DNA of 64,000 bases from an uncultured Ruminococcus sp. (GCA_905233755.1 CAJODM010000003.1:1-64000), one strand, 5' to 3'. Positions 16,322 through 25,968 are shown, numbered from the stretch's first letter. The notes: generated from the sequence alone by a model not told the origin. Program-made: numbers and translations.

Positions 16322-17989
16322 ATGACGGATATCGAGATCGCCCAGAGCTGTCGGATGCAGCCGATCACCGAGATCGCCGCTAGGGCGGGTATCGGCGCCG
16401 ACGAGCTGGAGCTGTACGGAAGGTACAAGGCGAAGCTCTCGCTCGACCTGATGCACCGTAGGAACCCGCACAACAAGCTGGTGCTCGTCACCGCGATGAC
16501 CCCCACCCCCGCCGGCGAGGGAAAGACGACCACCACCATCGGGCTTGCCGACGGCATGAAGCGCATCGGCAAGAGCGTCTCGGTCGCGCTGCGCGAGCCG
16601 TCGCTCGGGCCGGTGTTCGGCATCAAGGGCGGCGCTGCCGGCGGCGGCTATGCCCAGGTGGTGCCGATGGAGGATATCAACCTGCACTTCACCGGCGACT
16701 TCCACGCGATCGGCGCGGCGAACAACCTGCTCGCTGCCATGCTCGACAACCATATCCATCAGGGCAACACCCTCGGTATCGACACCCGACGCATCACCTG
16801 GAAACGGTGCGTCGATATGAACGACCGCCAGCTTCGGTTCATCACCGACGGGCTGGGAGGCAGGGTGAACGGCGTCCCGCGCGAGGACGGCTATGATATC
16901 ACCGTCGCATCCGAGGTGATGGCGATCCTGTGCCTCTCCTCCTCGATCGCCGACCTCAAGGAGCGGCTGTCGAAGATCATCGTCGGCTATACCGTCGACG
17001 ACGAGCCGGTGACGGCGGGCGATCTGCACGCGGCCGGCGCGATGACCGCGCTGCTCAAGGACGCGCTCAAGCCCAACCTCGTCCAGACGCTGGAGGGGAC
17101 GCCCGCGTTCGTCCACGGCGGCCCGTTCGCCAACATCGCCCACGGATGCAACTCGGTGATCGCCACGCGCACCTCGATGGCAATCTCGGACTATACCGTC
17201 ACCGAGGCGGGATTCGGCGCGGACCTCGGCGCCGAGAAGTTCCTTGATATCAAGTGCCGCTACGCCGGGATGCGCCCCGATGCGGTGGTAATCGTCGCGA
17301 CCGTGCGCGCTTTGAAGATGCACGGCGGCGTCGACAAGAAGAACCTCGCCCCCGAGGACCTCGACGCGCTAAAGCGGGGGCTGCCGAACCTGCTGCGCCA
17401 TGTCGATAACATCAAGAACGTGTTCGGGCTGCCGGCGGTGGTCGCGCTCAACCGGTTCCCCACCGACACCGACAGCGAGATCGCGCTCGTGATCGAGCGG
17501 TGCCGCGCGCTCGGCGTGAACACCGTGCTGTCGACGGTATGGGCACACGGCGGCGCAGGCGGCCGCGCGCTCGCAGAGGAGGTCGTGCGGCTGTGCGACG
17601 AAGAGACCAGCGAGGGATTTCGCTTCTCCTACCCGCTTGACACCGGCATCAAGGACAAGATCGAGACCGTCGTGCGGCGCATCTACCGCGGCGACGGCGT
17701 CAGCTACTCGAAGCAGGCCGAGCGGGAGATCGAAAAGCTCACGCGGCTCGGATACGACCGTCTGCCGATATGTATCGCCAAGACCCAGTACAGCTTCTCG
17801 GACGATATGACACAGCTGTGCGCTCCCGAGCACTTTACCGTCAGCGTCAAGAACGTGAAGATATCCGCCGGAGCGGGATTTATCATCGTGCTCACCGGCG
17901 ATATCATGACGATGCCCGGGCTGCCGAAATCCCCCGCCGCCGAGCGCATCGACGTCAGCGACGACGGCGTGATCTCGGGGCTGTTCTGA
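16322..17989 (+). CDS. fhs: Formate-tetrahydrofolate ligase
   Basis: A 555-residue enzyme, the usual length for the family, that converts formate, tetrahydrofolate and ATP to 10-formyl-THF; the reaction can run backwards to make ATP. The nucleotide-binding loop [16 protein letters not shown] (about residues 60-75) and [18 protein letters not shown] are diagnostic. I use the ATG at 16322 with AAAGGAG 8 bases upstream; a GTG at 16313 overlaps that site. It overlaps the next gene by one base. In purine-fermenting clostridia this enzyme harvests ATP from formimino-derived one-carbon units, so its position next to the purine island may be meaningful. Confidence 0.96.
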   Translation: MTDIEIAQSCRMQPITEIAARAGIGADELELYGRYKAKLSLDLMHRRNPHNKLVLVTAMTPTPAGEGKTTTTIGLADGMKRIGKSVSVALREPSLGPVFGIKGGAAGGGYAQVVPMEDINLHFTGDFHAIGAANNLLAAMLDNHIHQGNTLGIDTRRITWKRCVDMNDRQLRFITDGLGGRVNGVPREDGYDITVASEVMAILCLSSSIADLKERLSKIIVGYTVDDEPVTAGDLHAAGAMTALLKDALKPNLVQTLEGTPAFVHGGPFANIAHGCNSVIATRTSMAISDYTVTEAGFGADLGAEKFLDIKCRYAGMRPDAVVIVATVRALKMHGGVDKKNLAPEDLDALKRGLPNLLRHVDNIKNVFGLPAVVALNRFPTDTDSEIALVIERCRALGVNTVLSTVWAHGGAGGRALAEEVVRLCDEETSEGFRFSYPLDTGIKDKIETVVRRIYRGDGVSYSKQAEREIEKLTRLGYDRLPICIAKTQYSFSDDMTQLCAPEHFTVSVKNVKISAGAGFIIVLTGDIMTMPGLPKSPAAERIDVSDDGVISGLF

Positions 17990-18615
17990 TGACAGAGGAC
18001 ATCCTCTTTGAGGACGAGCACCTTCTCATCATGGTCAAGCCCGCCGACGTGCTGAGCGAGCCGTCGGATGATACGGCGTTCGGGACGATCCACCCGATCA
18101 CGCGGCTCGACCGGCAGACCGAGGGGCTGATCCTCTATGCCAAGACCGCCGATGCCGCCGCGCGGCTGTCGCATTTGATCCGGAGCGGAGCGATCGAGAA
18201 GACCTACCTTGCCGCTGTCGAGGGCATCCCCGACAGAGAGCAGGGGGAGCTCAGCGATCTGCTCTTCTATGATCGGCGGCGCGGCAAATCCTATGTCGTC
18301 GATCGAGAGCGCAAGGGCGTCAGGCGCGCGTCGCTGTCGTACGAGCTGATAGATAGCACATCCATAGCGGGACAGCCGGTCTCGCTGCTGCGCATCCGGC
18401 TGCACACCGGCAGGACCCACCAGATCCGCGTCCAGATGGGCGCGCGGGGGATGCCGGTCGTCGGCGACCGCCGCTACGGCAGCCGCGTTCGCTCATCCAA
18501 GCTGCTGCTGTGCTCTCACCGGCTGACGTTCCGCCACCCGTACACGCATGAGCACATCGACATCCGGTATATCCCCGAGGACGAACCCCTCTTTGAGCTG
18601 GGAGATCCCCGATGA
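17989..18615 (+). CDS. RluA-family pseudouridine synthase
   Basis: A compact 208-residue pseudouridine synthase acting on rRNA or tRNA. The catalytic Asp lies in RLDRQTEGLILYAK (about residues 43-56; most relatives have TSG where this has TEG). Downstream, RLHTGRTHQIRVQM and GDRRYG match the RluA fold. There is no S4 RNA-binding domain, so it is a minimal form. Its ATG overlaps the last base of the fhs stop codon (TGATG), implying coupled translation. Target uridines cannot be told from the sequence. Confidence 0.88.
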   Translation: MTEDILFEDEHLLIMVKPADVLSEPSDDTAFGTIHPITRLDRQTEGLILYAKTADAAARLSHLIRSGAIEKTYLAAVEGIPDREQGELSDLLFYDRRRGKSYVVDRERKGVRRASLSYELIDSTSIAGQPVSLLRIRLHTGRTHQIRVQMGARGMPVVGDRRYGSRVRSSKLLLCSHRLTFRHPYTHEHIDIRYIPEDEPLFELGDPR

Positions 18616-18661
18616 TATCCGCGTCTATAGGTGCATAAGCCGGAACCGATAAAGAAAACCC

Positions 18662-18685
18662 GCCCGCGTCGATCCCGACGCGGGC
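18662..18685. terminator. Terminator between rluA-like gene and arcC
   Basis: A perfect 10-bp stem GCCCGCGTCG with CGACGCGGGC and a 4-base loop. On the minus strand it is followed by GGGTTTTCTTTATC, so it mainly serves the ygeY-ygeW-arcC operon. Confidence 0.75.
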
Positions 18686-18700
18686 GTTGCTGTGCTTATC

Positions 18701-19633
18701 CTACGGTTGATAGAGCCGTGTGCCGGTCTCGCCGCACACGGCACGACTGGCGGTGACAAGGTCGGTGATCACCGCGGCGCGCTCGCTGTGACCGGTAACG
18801 AACTCCACCGCCGCCTGAACCTTTTCGAGCATGCTGCCGGGGGCAAACTCGCCCGACTCGATATACGCGCGCGCCTGATCGACGCTCATCCTGTCGAGGG
18901 CGCGCTCGTCTTTCTGCCGAAAGTGTACCGCGACCTTCTCGACCGCGGTGAGAATCAGCAGCATATCGGCGCCGATGCTGTCCGCCAGCAGTGCGCTGGC
19001 ATAGTCCTTGTCGATGACAGCCGACACCCCTTTGAGGAAATTGCCGACCCGCTTGACGGGGATACCGCCGCCTCCGCAGCAGATCACCGCCGAGCCGTCG
19101 AGGATGGACGCGCGGATGGCGTCGAGCTCGACGATCTTGCGGGGTTTGGGCGACGGTACGACGCGCCGCCAGCCGCGGCCGGCGTCCTCGGCGACCTGAT
19201 ACCCCGAGCGGGCGCGCAGCAGGAGCGCCTCGTGCTCCGACATGAACTTGCCGATCGGCTTTGTGGGATGGGACATCGCGGGGTCGTCGGCGTCCACCAG
19301 CACCTGGGTCACCACGGTGGCGACGGGCTTGTGGATGCCGCGCGCGGTCAGCTCCTCGCGCAGCGCGTTCTGCAGGTCATAGCCGATGTACGCCTGGCTC
19401 ATCGCCACACACATCGACAGCGGGGTATGCTCGACCTCCCTGTCCTCGTGACACAGCGCGGACATCGCGCGGTCGATATGCCCAACCTGCGGTCCGTTGC
19501 CGTGGGTGAGGGCGACATCGTGCCCCTCTTCGATCAGGTCGGCGACCGCACGGGCAGTCACCTTGACCGCCTGCATCTGCTCGTTGAGCGTCTTTCCGAG
19601 TGCGTTCCCGCCGAGAGCAACGACTATCTTCAT
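18701..19633 (-). CDS. arcC: Carbamate kinase
   Basis: A 310-residue amino-acid-kinase-fold enzyme that makes ATP from carbamoyl phosphate and ADP. It begins MKIVVALGGNALGK, the family signature, and has THGNGPQVG (about residues 44-52) and CCGGGGIPV further on. The ATG at 19633 is preferred, with GAGGGG about 10 bases upstream; a GTG three codons earlier is possible. It is the last gene of the ygeY-ygeW-arcC operon, 14 bases after ygeW. With no arginine deiminase nearby, the carbamoyl phosphate most likely comes from YgeW acting on purine-derived ureido compounds. Confidence 0.94.
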   Translation of the reverse strand: MKIVVALGGNALGKTLNEQMQAVKVTARAVADLIEEGHDVALTHGNGPQVGHIDRAMSALCHEDREVEHTPLSMCVAMSQAYIGYDLQNALREELTARGIHKPVATVVTQVLVDADDPAMSHPTKPIGKFMSEHEALLLRARSGYQVAEDAGRGWRRVVPSPKPRKIVELDAIRASILDGSAVICCGGGGIPVKRVGNFLKGVSAVIDKDYASALLADSIGADMLLILTAVEKVAVHFRQKDERALDRMSVDQARAYIESGEFAPGSMLEKVQAAVEFVTGHSERAAVITDLVTASRAVCGETGTRLYQP

Positions 19634-19647
19634 CTCAGGCACACCCC

Positions 19648-20841
19648 TCAGAACGCCTTTCGCTCTGCTGCGCGCGCTTCGAGCATCTCGAGCGCAGAGG
19701 CGGGATCCTTCACCTTGGACAGGAAGATCATCGCCGCGATGATATAGGGCTTGAAGGACGCCTGCTTATACAGCGGGACGCGATAGCGGTCGAACACGCT
19801 CTGGGCGACCTCGCCCTCGTCGCACGACACGCCGGTGATATCGGCGGGCAGACAGTGCAGGTACAGCGCCGAGCCGTCGCGAGTCAGCGACATCATCTCC
19901 TCGGTGCACTCCCAGTCCTTGTGCGCGGCGTTCTGCTGCAGCAGCCGCTGCTCGAGCGCGTCGATCCCGTCAAAGTCGCCGACCCCATACAGCTCGGTGC
20001 GCTCTTCCATCGCAGCATACGGCGCCCAGCTCTTGGGATAGACGATATCGGCGTTATAAAACGCCTCTTTCATATTATTTGTCTTTGTAAACGAACCGCC
20101 GGACTGCTCGGCGTTGCTGCGCGCGACCTTCTCGACCGCGTCCATCACATCATAACCCTTTGGGTGCGCGAGCACGACGTCCATCCCGAAGCGGGTGAAC
20201 AGCCCGATGACCCCCTGCGGCACCGACAGCGGCTTGCCGTAGCTGGGCGAGTATGCCCATGTCATAGCGACCTTCTTGCCGCGCAGGTTCTCAACCCCGC
20301 CGAACGCATGGATGACATGCAGCAGATCGCTCATGCACTGGGTCGGGTGGTCGATGTCGCACTGGAGGTTGACGAGGGTCGGCTTCTGCTCGAGCACGCC
20401 GGTCTCATACCCGTCGCGCAGCGCATCCGCCACCTCCTGCTGGTAGGTGTGGCCCTTGCCGATATACATATCGTCGCGAATGCCCACCACGTCCGCCATG
20501 AACGAGATCATGTTGGCGGTCTCGCGCACGGTCTCGCCGTGGGCGATCTGGCTCTTTCCCTCGTCGAGATCCTGTACCTCGATGCCCAGCAGGTTGCACG
20601 CCGATGCAAACGAGAAACGGGTGCGGGTAGAGTTGTCGCGGAAGTTCGAGATGCCGAGCCCCGAGTCGAATATCTTCGTCGAGATGTTCCGCTCGCGCAG
20701 ATCGCGCAGCGCGTCCGCCACGGCGAACACCGCGGCGATCTCGTCATCCGACTTGTCCCATGTCAGGAAAAAGTCGTTCTCATACATCTGCTCTATGTTC
20801 AGCTTTCGAAGCTGCTCCGATAGCGCGGGTATCCTGCTCAT
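19648..20841 (-). CDS. ygeW: Knotted carbamoyltransferase YgeW
   Basis: A 397-residue member of the aspartate/ornithine carbamoyltransferase superfamily. The carbamoyl-phosphate loop reads STRTRFSF (about residues 73-80), and HPTQ and HCLPAD follow at the expected places. It belongs to the YgeW type that accompanies purine and urate breakdown rather than arginine synthesis, judging from its neighbours and from MYENDFFLTW near the start. The start at 20841 is one base after the ygeY stop, with AAGGAG inside the end of ygeY. Its natural substrate is not settled; a ureido acid such as a carbamoylated 2,3-diaminopropionate is plausible. Confidence 0.93.
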   Translation of the reverse strand: MSRIPALSEQLRKLNIEQMYENDFFLTWDKSDDEIAAVFAVADALRDLRERNISTKIFDSGLGISNFRDNSTRTRFSFASACNLLGIEVQDLDEGKSQIAHGETVRETANMISFMADVVGIRDDMYIGKGHTYQQEVADALRDGYETGVLEQKPTLVNLQCDIDHPTQCMSDLLHVIHAFGGVENLRGKKVAMTWAYSPSYGKPLSVPQGVIGLFTRFGMDVVLAHPKGYDVMDAVEKVARSNAEQSGGSFTKTNNMKEAFYNADIVYPKSWAPYAAMEERTELYGVGDFDGIDALEQRLLQQNAAHKDWECTEEMMSLTRDGSALYLHCLPADITGVSCDEGEVAQSVFDRYRVPLYKQASFKPYIIAAMIFLSKVKDPASALEMLEARAAERKAF

Positions 20842-20842
20842 C

Positions 20843-22042
20843 TCAACGCTCCTTTTCATAGTTCATCGGTACGGCGGCATAGACGGCGGCACAGCGGACG
20901 AGGTCCTCTTTCCAGGTCTTCTCGTTAGGGGCGTGTGCCTGTGCCTCGGCGCCGGGGCCGAAGCCGATACACGGGATGCCGTAGCGGCCCATGATCGACA
21001 CGGCGTTGGTCGAGAACGTCCACTTATCGACGCGCGGCGCGCCGTACATCCCCGTATGAGAGGCGACGACCGCGCGGCACGCGGGATGATCCTCCGGGAT
21101 CACCCATGTCGGAAAGTAGCACTCGGTCGGATAGACCAGCCCCGTCCACGACGGGCGCTCATAACGGTACATCGTGACCCGGGCGTCGTACTTCTGCACC
21201 GATGGCAGGGCACGCACCTCGTCAAGCGCGCTCTCCCAGGTTTCGCCGTCGGTCAGCCGGCGGTCGAGCGATATCGCCGCAAAGTCGGCGACCGCACACC
21301 GTGAGGGCGAGTTATAGAACTGTTCGGTCACGGTGACCGTTCCCTTGCCCAGGAAGGGATCGAAGTGCAGCCGGTCGTTCAGCTCTCTGACGTCGAGGAC
21401 GATCTCGGCCATCTTGTAGATGGCGTTGTCACCGCGCTCGGGCGCCGACCCGTGACAGGACACGCCCTTGACCTCGACGCGGATCTCCATGCGTCCGCGG
21501 TGACCGCGATAGATGCCGCGGTCGGTCGGCTCGGTGATCACCACAAACTCGGGCGTGACGCCCAGCTCGTTGTGGATATACTGCCAGCATAGCCCGTCAC
21601 AGTCCTCCTCCTGGACGGTGCCGGTGACGAGCACCCGATACCCATCGGGGATGAGGGACAGCTCCTGCATGATCTTCGCTCCGTAGACCGCGCTGACGAC
21701 GCCGCCGGTCTGGTCGGAGGTACCGCGGCCGCCGATCTCCTCGTCGGTCTCATAGCCCGCATAGGGGTCGAACGTCCAGTTGGACAGCTCGCCCAGCCCC
21801 ACGGTGTCGATATGCCCGTCAAAGGCGATGATCTTCTCGCCTTTTCCCATCACGCCGTGGACGTTCCCCATCGGGTCGATAAACGCCTCGTCGAACCCGA
21901 GCTTCTCCATCTCGTCGCGGATGCGCTCTGCAACGCCCTGCTCCTGAGCGGACTCGCTCGGGATCGCCACCAGATCGCGCAGAAACCGCGTCATATCCGG
22001 CTTGTATCGCTCGGCCGCTTCTTTGACTGCTTCATAGTTCAT
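20843..22042 (-). CDS. ygeY: YgeY-type M20 family metallohydrolase
   Basis: A 399-residue di-zinc peptidase-like hydrolase. Metal and catalytic residues appear in [12 protein letters not shown] (about residues 68-79), [15 protein letters not shown], and the dimerisation-domain motif [17 protein letters not shown]. These match the YgeY/ArgE-like enzymes found with YgeW in purine catabolic clusters. I take the ATG at 22042, 8 bases from AGGGGGT, rather than the ATG six bases upstream. It is the first gene of its operon under a consensus promoter facing away from the regulator gene. Probable role: hydrolysis of an amide or ureide intermediate. Confidence 0.9.
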   Translation of the reverse strand: MNYEAVKEAAERYKPDMTRFLRDLVAIPSESAQEQGVAERIRDEMEKLGFDEAFIDPMGNVHGVMGKGEKIIAFDGHIDTVGLGELSNWTFDPYAGYETDEEIGGRGTSDQTGGVVSAVYGAKIMQELSLIPDGYRVLVTGTVQEEDCDGLCWQYIHNELGVTPEFVVITEPTDRGIYRGHRGRMEIRVEVKGVSCHGSAPERGDNAIYKMAEIVLDVRELNDRLHFDPFLGKGTVTVTEQFYNSPSRCAVADFAAISLDRRLTDGETWESALDEVRALPSVQKYDARVTMYRYERPSWTGLVYPTECYFPTWVIPEDHPACRAVVASHTGMYGAPRVDKWTFSTNAVSIMGRYGIPCIGFGPGAEAQAHAPNEKTWKEDLVRCAAVYAAVPMNYEKER

Positions 22043-22092
22043 AATCATAACCCCCTGAACCGATGATTCGGTAGCATTACCATACACTATTC

Positions 22093-22120
22093 ATTATACC
22101 GGAATCCACAGCAGTGTCAA
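22093..22120 (-). promoter_or_regulatory. ygeY-ygeW-arcC promoter
   Basis: On the minus strand TTGACA (22120-22115) and TATAAT (22098-22093) are separated by 16 bases. Both boxes are perfect, which implies strong activity and hence a need for repression. Confidence 0.8.
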
Positions 22121-22133
22121 ATGATTTTTCGAC

Positions 22134-22174
22134 TTTTTCAAAAAATATTTGAAAAAATCTAAAAATTTTTTAGA
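22134..22174. promoter_or_regulatory. Two AT-rich palindromes between divergent promoters
   Basis: TTTTTCAAA-N5-TTTGAAAAA (22134-22142, 22148-22156) and TCTAAAAATTTTTTAGA (22158-22174) lie head to tail between the ygeY promoter and the regulator promoter. They are natural candidates for binding sites of the adjacent YheO-like regulator. This is inferred from position and symmetry only. Confidence 0.45.
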
Positions 22175-22181
22175 TAAGGGA

Positions 22182-22210
22182 TTGATTCGCGGTTATTTTT
22201 ATATTACAAT
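22182..22210 (+). promoter_or_regulatory. Promoter of the regulator / PLP-enzyme operon
   Basis: TTGATT (22182-22187) and TACAAT (22205-22210) are 17 bases apart. A GGGAGG ribosome-binding site follows before the ATG at 22232. Confidence 0.65.
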
Positions 22211-22231
22211 GAAGAAAAGGGAGGGATACGG

Positions 22232-22888
22232 ATGCTCCAGAAGATGCTGTTCCATAACCTGTGCGCAGTCGCCCATGCGCTCGCCGCCCACTACGGCTCG
22301 TCGTGCGAGGTGGCGATCCACGACCTCACCGACGAGGGCGCCGCCGACCACTCGATCGTCTATATCGAGAACGGCTCCGTCACCGGCAGAAAGGTCGGCG
22401 ACGGCGCGTCCGAGGTGGTGCTCGAGCAGCTCTCGCACAGCGATGACGGCGGACGGGATCACATCGGGTACTTCACCAAGACCGACGACGGCAAGGTGCT
22501 CAAATCCACCACCGTCTACATCCGCGACGACAACGACAAGGTCATCGCCATCTTCTCCGTCAACCACGACATCACCGCGCTGTCGGTCGCGTCCTCCGCG
22601 CTCGGCGAGATCGTCAGCCCCGTCGAGGGGAACCCCGCCGTCACCCCCCGCATCACCCAGAACGTCAGCGATCTGCTCGACGAGCTGATCTGGCAGGCGA
22701 CCGAGCTGATCGGCAAGCCGGTCTCCATGATGAACAAGGAAGACAAGATGCGCGCCATCCGGTTTTTGAACGAGAAGGGCGCGCTGCTCATCACCAAGTC
22801 CGGCGACAAGATCGCCAAGCACTTCGGTATCTCAAAGTTCACGCTCTACTCCTATATCGACGTCAAGGAGGACAAGAACCATGATTAA
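22232..22888 (+). CDS. YheO-like PAS / helix-turn-helix transcriptional regulator
   Basis: A 218-residue regulator. Residues 1-130 form a YheO-type PAS sensor domain (HNLCAVAHALAAHYGSSCEV, TTVYIRDDNDKVIAIFSVNHD). The C-terminus, from about 160, is a DauR-like helix-turn-helix (LLITKSGDKIAKHFGISKF). Such proteins sense small ligands and control nearby catabolic genes. It diverges from ygeY and overlaps the first PLP-enzyme gene by 8 bases, so it is very probably the local regulator of the island. Its ligand could be a purine breakdown product; that is inference. Confidence 0.85.
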   Translation: MLQKMLFHNLCAVAHALAAHYGSSCEVAIHDLTDEGAADHSIVYIENGSVTGRKVGDGASEVVLEQLSHSDDGGRDHIGYFTKTDDGKVLKSTTVYIRDDNDKVIAIFSVNHDITALSVASSALGEIVSPVEGNPAVTPRITQNVSDLLDELIWQATELIGKPVSMMNKEDKMRAIRFLNEKGALLITKSGDKIAKHFGISKFTLYSYIDVKEDKNHD

Positions 22889-24344
22889 CCTGAGCATCAA
22901 CCCCGAGGGGCTGCGGCATAATATCGAGAAGGCGCGGCAGAACCGCATCGTCATCCCGACCATCGCCCAGATGCAGCACCCGCAGACCATCCCCCAAAAG
23001 ATCAAAGATAAGCTCAAGACCACCGGGCTGTGGGACGTCGATCCCGTCAACCTCTTTCGCATCACCTGGAAGAACGAGGCGACCGAGCACGGCGGGCTGT
23101 TCCGCGATGTCCCCAACTATGTCGAGCTGCCGTCGTCGCTCACCGGCGTGCCGGCGCGGATCGTCGCCATGGCGGGCAAGTGGTTCCCCACCGGCTGTCA
23201 TAAGGTCGGCGCGTCGTTCGGATGCCTCGCGCCCAAGCTCGTGACCGGTCAGTTCGACGCCACCCGTCACCGCGCGGTATGGCCGTCGACCGGCAACTAC
23301 TGCCGCGGCGGGGCGTTCAACAGCAAGCTGCTCGCTGTCGAATCGGTCGCGATCCTGCCCGAGAAGATGAGCCGCGAGCGGTTCGAGTGGCTGTCGAAGA
23401 TCGCGGGCGAGGTCATCGCCACACCCGGGTGCGAGAGCAACGTCAAGGAGATTTTTGACAAGACGAACGAGCTAAGTCGGCTCGACGATACGGTCATCTT
23501 CAACCAGTTCGAGGAGATGGGCAACCCGCTGTGGCACTACAACGTCACCGGCCACGCGCTGCAGGAGCTCTATACGGCTGTCCGGCGCGACGGCGACCGG
23601 CTGGCGGGCGCGTGCTTTACGTCCGGTTCGGCGGGCACGATGAGCGCGGGCGACTATCTCAAGGATCAGAACCCTTCGATGAAGCTCGGCGTGGGCGAGG
23701 CGCTGCAGTGCCCCACCATCCTGAACAACGGCTTCGGCGGGCACCGGATCGAGGGCATCGGCGACAAGCATATCCCGTGGATCCACAACGTCCGCAACAC
23801 CGACATGGTGATCGCCATCGACGACGAGGACAGCCAGCGGCTGCTGCGGCTGTTCAACACCGACCAGGGGCGTGAGTACCTGCGGTCGCTGTCGCTGAGC
23901 GACGAGCTGATCGAGCGGCTGTCGTGGCTGGGGATCTCGGGCATCGCGAACGTGCTGTGCTGCATCAAGATGGCAAAGTACTATGAGCTGACGGAGCACG
24001 ATGTGCTCGTGACCGTGCTGACCGACAGCGCGGCGATGTATGGCTCGCGGATCGACGAGCTAAACCTTGCACACGGCGCCTATACCGTGCGCGAGGCGGA
24101 GCTCGACCATCATGTGCATCTGCTCGGTATGCGCACCGACAACATGCTCGAGCTCACCTATCCCGAGCGCAAGCGGGTGCATAACCTCAAGTACTACACC
24201 TGGGTCGAGCAGCAGGGCAAGACCGCCGCAGAGCTCGACGCGCTGTGGTACGATCCCGCCGGGACATGGGACGCCGTCCACCGTCAGGCAGAGGAGCTCG
24301 ACGCGCTGATCGACGCATTCAACCGTGCGGTCGGCATCCTGTAA
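22881..24344 (+). CDS. Fold-type II PLP-dependent enzyme (TrpB/cysteine-synthase-like), substrate unknown
   Basis: A 487-residue PLP enzyme. The probable Schiff-base lysine is in GCHKVGASFG (about residue 114), with the phosphate-binding loop later in the chain at TSGSAGTMSAG. The long form with WPSTGNYCRGGAFNSKL is not that of ordinary cysteine synthase, threonine synthase or tryptophan synthase. It lies between the regulator (8-base overlap) and a threonine-synthase-like gene, opposite ygeY-ygeW-arcC. In E. coli the corresponding place is taken by YgeX, a 2,3-diaminopropionate ammonia-lyase of the same fold but clearly different sequence. A deaminating lyase role is therefore plausible but unproven. 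Confidence 0.75.
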   Translation: MINLSINPEGLRHNIEKARQNRIVIPTIAQMQHPQTIPQKIKDKLKTTGLWDVDPVNLFRITWKNEATEHGGLFRDVPNYVELPSSLTGVPARIVAMAGKWFPTGCHKVGASFGCLAPKLVTGQFDATRHRAVWPSTGNYCRGGAFNSKLLAVESVAILPEKMSRERFEWLSKIAGEVIATPGCESNVKEIFDKTNELSRLDDTVIFNQFEEMGNPLWHYNVTGHALQELYTAVRRDGDRLAGACFTSGSAGTMSAGDYLKDQNPSMKLGVGEALQCPTILNNGFGGHRIEGIGDKHIPWIHNVRNTDMVIAIDDEDSQRLLRLFNTDQGREYLRSLSLSDELIERLSWLGISGIANVLCCIKMAKYYELTEHDVLVTVLTDSAAMYGSRIDELNLAHGAYTVREAELDHHVHLLGMRTDNMLELTYPERKRVHNLKYYTWVEQQGKTAAELDALWYDPAGTWDAVHRQAEELDALIDAFNRAVGIL

Positions 24345-24419
24345 TCCCGGAATACTAAAAGAAAACCGCCTCGTCTGCTGTGATACGCGGACGGGGCTGC
24401 GCTGAAAGTGTGAGCGAAT

Positions 24420-25652
24420 ATGAAGCATATCATCGGCTGCCGCTGTGTCAGATGCGGCAGCATCTACCCCGCCGCGCCCGACATCACCATCTGCAGCTGC
24501 GGGGGGATCCTCGACGTGCTCTACGACTATGACGCCGTCAAAAGCAAGCTGACGAAGGACATCCTGTGCGCGCGCACGGATCACACGATGTGGCGGTACC
24601 GCGAGATCCTCCCGATAGAGGAGGACACGACCCCAAGGGGCCTGCGGGTCGGCTCTTCGCCGCTGTACGATGCGCCGCGCCTTACAGATCAGCTCGGGAT
24701 CGGCCGGCTGTATCTCAAGGACGACGGGCTGAACCCCACCGGCTCGCTGAAGGATCGCGCCTCGGCGATGGCGGTCACCAAGGCGGCCGAGGCGGGATAC
24801 CGCACCATCGGCTGTTCCTCGACCGGCAACGCCGCGTCATCGCTCGCGGGCAACGCCGCGGCGGCAGGGATCGCGACCTACATCTTCGTGCCCGCCCGCG
24901 CCCCCAAGGGAAAGATCGCCCAGCTGATGATGTTCGGCGCGCACCTGACGGTGGTGGACGGCAGCTATGAAGAGACCTATGCGCTGTCCAAGGCGGCGAT
25001 CGAGAAGTACGGCTGGTACAACCGCAACGCCGCGGTCAACCCGTATCTGAGCGAGGGGAAGAAGACCGTCGCGCTCGAGATTGTCGAGCAGCTCGGGTTC
25101 AAAGCCCCCGACTATGTCGCCGTATCGGTCGGCGACGGATGTACCGTGGCGGGCGTCTACAAGGGATTCTACGATATGGTGCAGCTCTCGCTGTGCGACC
25201 GCATCCCGCGCATCATCAGCGTTCAGGCAGCGGGGTGCTGTCCCATCAACACCGCCGTCATGACCGGGGACGGCTGGATACAGCAGGAGGAGAACACCTA
25301 TGCCGATTCGATCGCCGTGGGGGTACCGCGCAACGCCGACAAGGCGATCAGCGCCATCCGCGACAGCGGCGGGATCGCGGTGAACGTCACCGATGACGAG
25401 ATCCGCGCCGCCCAGAGAACGCTCGGCAAGACGGTCGGGGTGTTCGGCGAGCCGGCGGGCGTTGCCGCCACCGCAGGGCTCATAAAGCTGTGCGAGCAGG
25501 GCGTCATCGAGCGGGACGCGACGGTCGTCTCCATCGTCACCGGAAACGGGCTCAAGGATATCGACAGCGCGATCCTCAGCGTCGGCGAGCCGCCGCACTC
25601 CCAAAGCGATCTTGCCGCGTTTGAGCGGCTGATAAACGATAATAAAGTATAA
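24420..25652 (+). CDS. Threonine-synthase-like PLP enzyme
   Basis: A 410-residue fold-type II PLP enzyme. The N-terminus carries a small zinc-ribbon-like motif (CRCVRCG ... CSCGG, residues 8-30), as in many archaeal and clostridial threonine synthases. The PLP lysine is in NPTGSLKDRAS (about 103-113), and CSSTGNAASSLAG is the substrate loop. By sequence it would make threonine from O-phosphohomoserine, but no thrB, hom or other threonine gene is near. It sits directly after another PLP enzyme in a purine catabolic operon, so it may instead deaminate an amino acid there. The ribosome-binding site is weak (GAAAG) and there are 75 bases to the previous gene. Confidence 0.75.
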   Translation: MKHIIGCRCVRCGSIYPAAPDITICSCGGILDVLYDYDAVKSKLTKDILCARTDHTMWRYREILPIEEDTTPRGLRVGSSPLYDAPRLTDQLGIGRLYLKDDGLNPTGSLKDRASAMAVTKAAEAGYRTIGCSSTGNAASSLAGNAAAAGIATYIFVPARAPKGKIAQLMMFGAHLTVVDGSYEETYALSKAAIEKYGWYNRNAAVNPYLSEGKKTVALEIVEQLGFKAPDYVAVSVGDGCTVAGVYKGFYDMVQLSLCDRIPRIISVQAAGCCPINTAVMTGDGWIQQEENTYADSIAVGVPRNADKAISAIRDSGGIAVNVTDDEIRAAQRTLGKTVGVFGEPAGVAATAGLIKLCEQGVIERDATVVSIVTGNGLKDIDSAILSVGEPPHSQSDLAAFERLINDNKV

Positions 25653-25968
25653 AACACAGCAAATCCCGCGTCATTTGACGCGGGATCATTCTTTGGGCAA
25701 TACCGCATAATTCAGGTGTGCGGATTGTGAAGTAAGATTTTTCGTCAGAGTGTACAAATAATCGGTATGCATACTGACGTATGGATGCCGATTTTTATCC
25801 GAGGGTCCCCAAAACGTCCCATCGTTTTGGGGAGAGGACGAACGGCGGCGCGAGCACGACAACGTTCATGCATAACCGTTGTCAGCGAGTACAGCCGATG
25901 AGGACGACTGACGGAATAATATTCAAACAAGGTGTGCGCCGCGAATTGTGCGGTGTTGCCTTTGTTTT
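25653..25968. other. Structured convergent intergenic region, no gene
   Basis: These 316 bases hold no convincing ORF but several hairpins: ATCCCGCGTCA/TGACGCGGGAT (25663-25686, likely terminator of the plus-strand operon); a 14-bp stem at 25761-25792 followed by five T; an 11-bp perfect stem TCCCCAAAACG/CGTTTTGGGGA (25806-25833); and GACAACG/CGTTGTC (25858-25883). The last three are enclosed by CGTCAG (25743-25748) and CTGACG (25908-25913), so the whole 171-base unit could fold as a multibranched RNA. It could be an sRNA, a mobile repeat, or stacked terminators. Confidence 0.5.
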
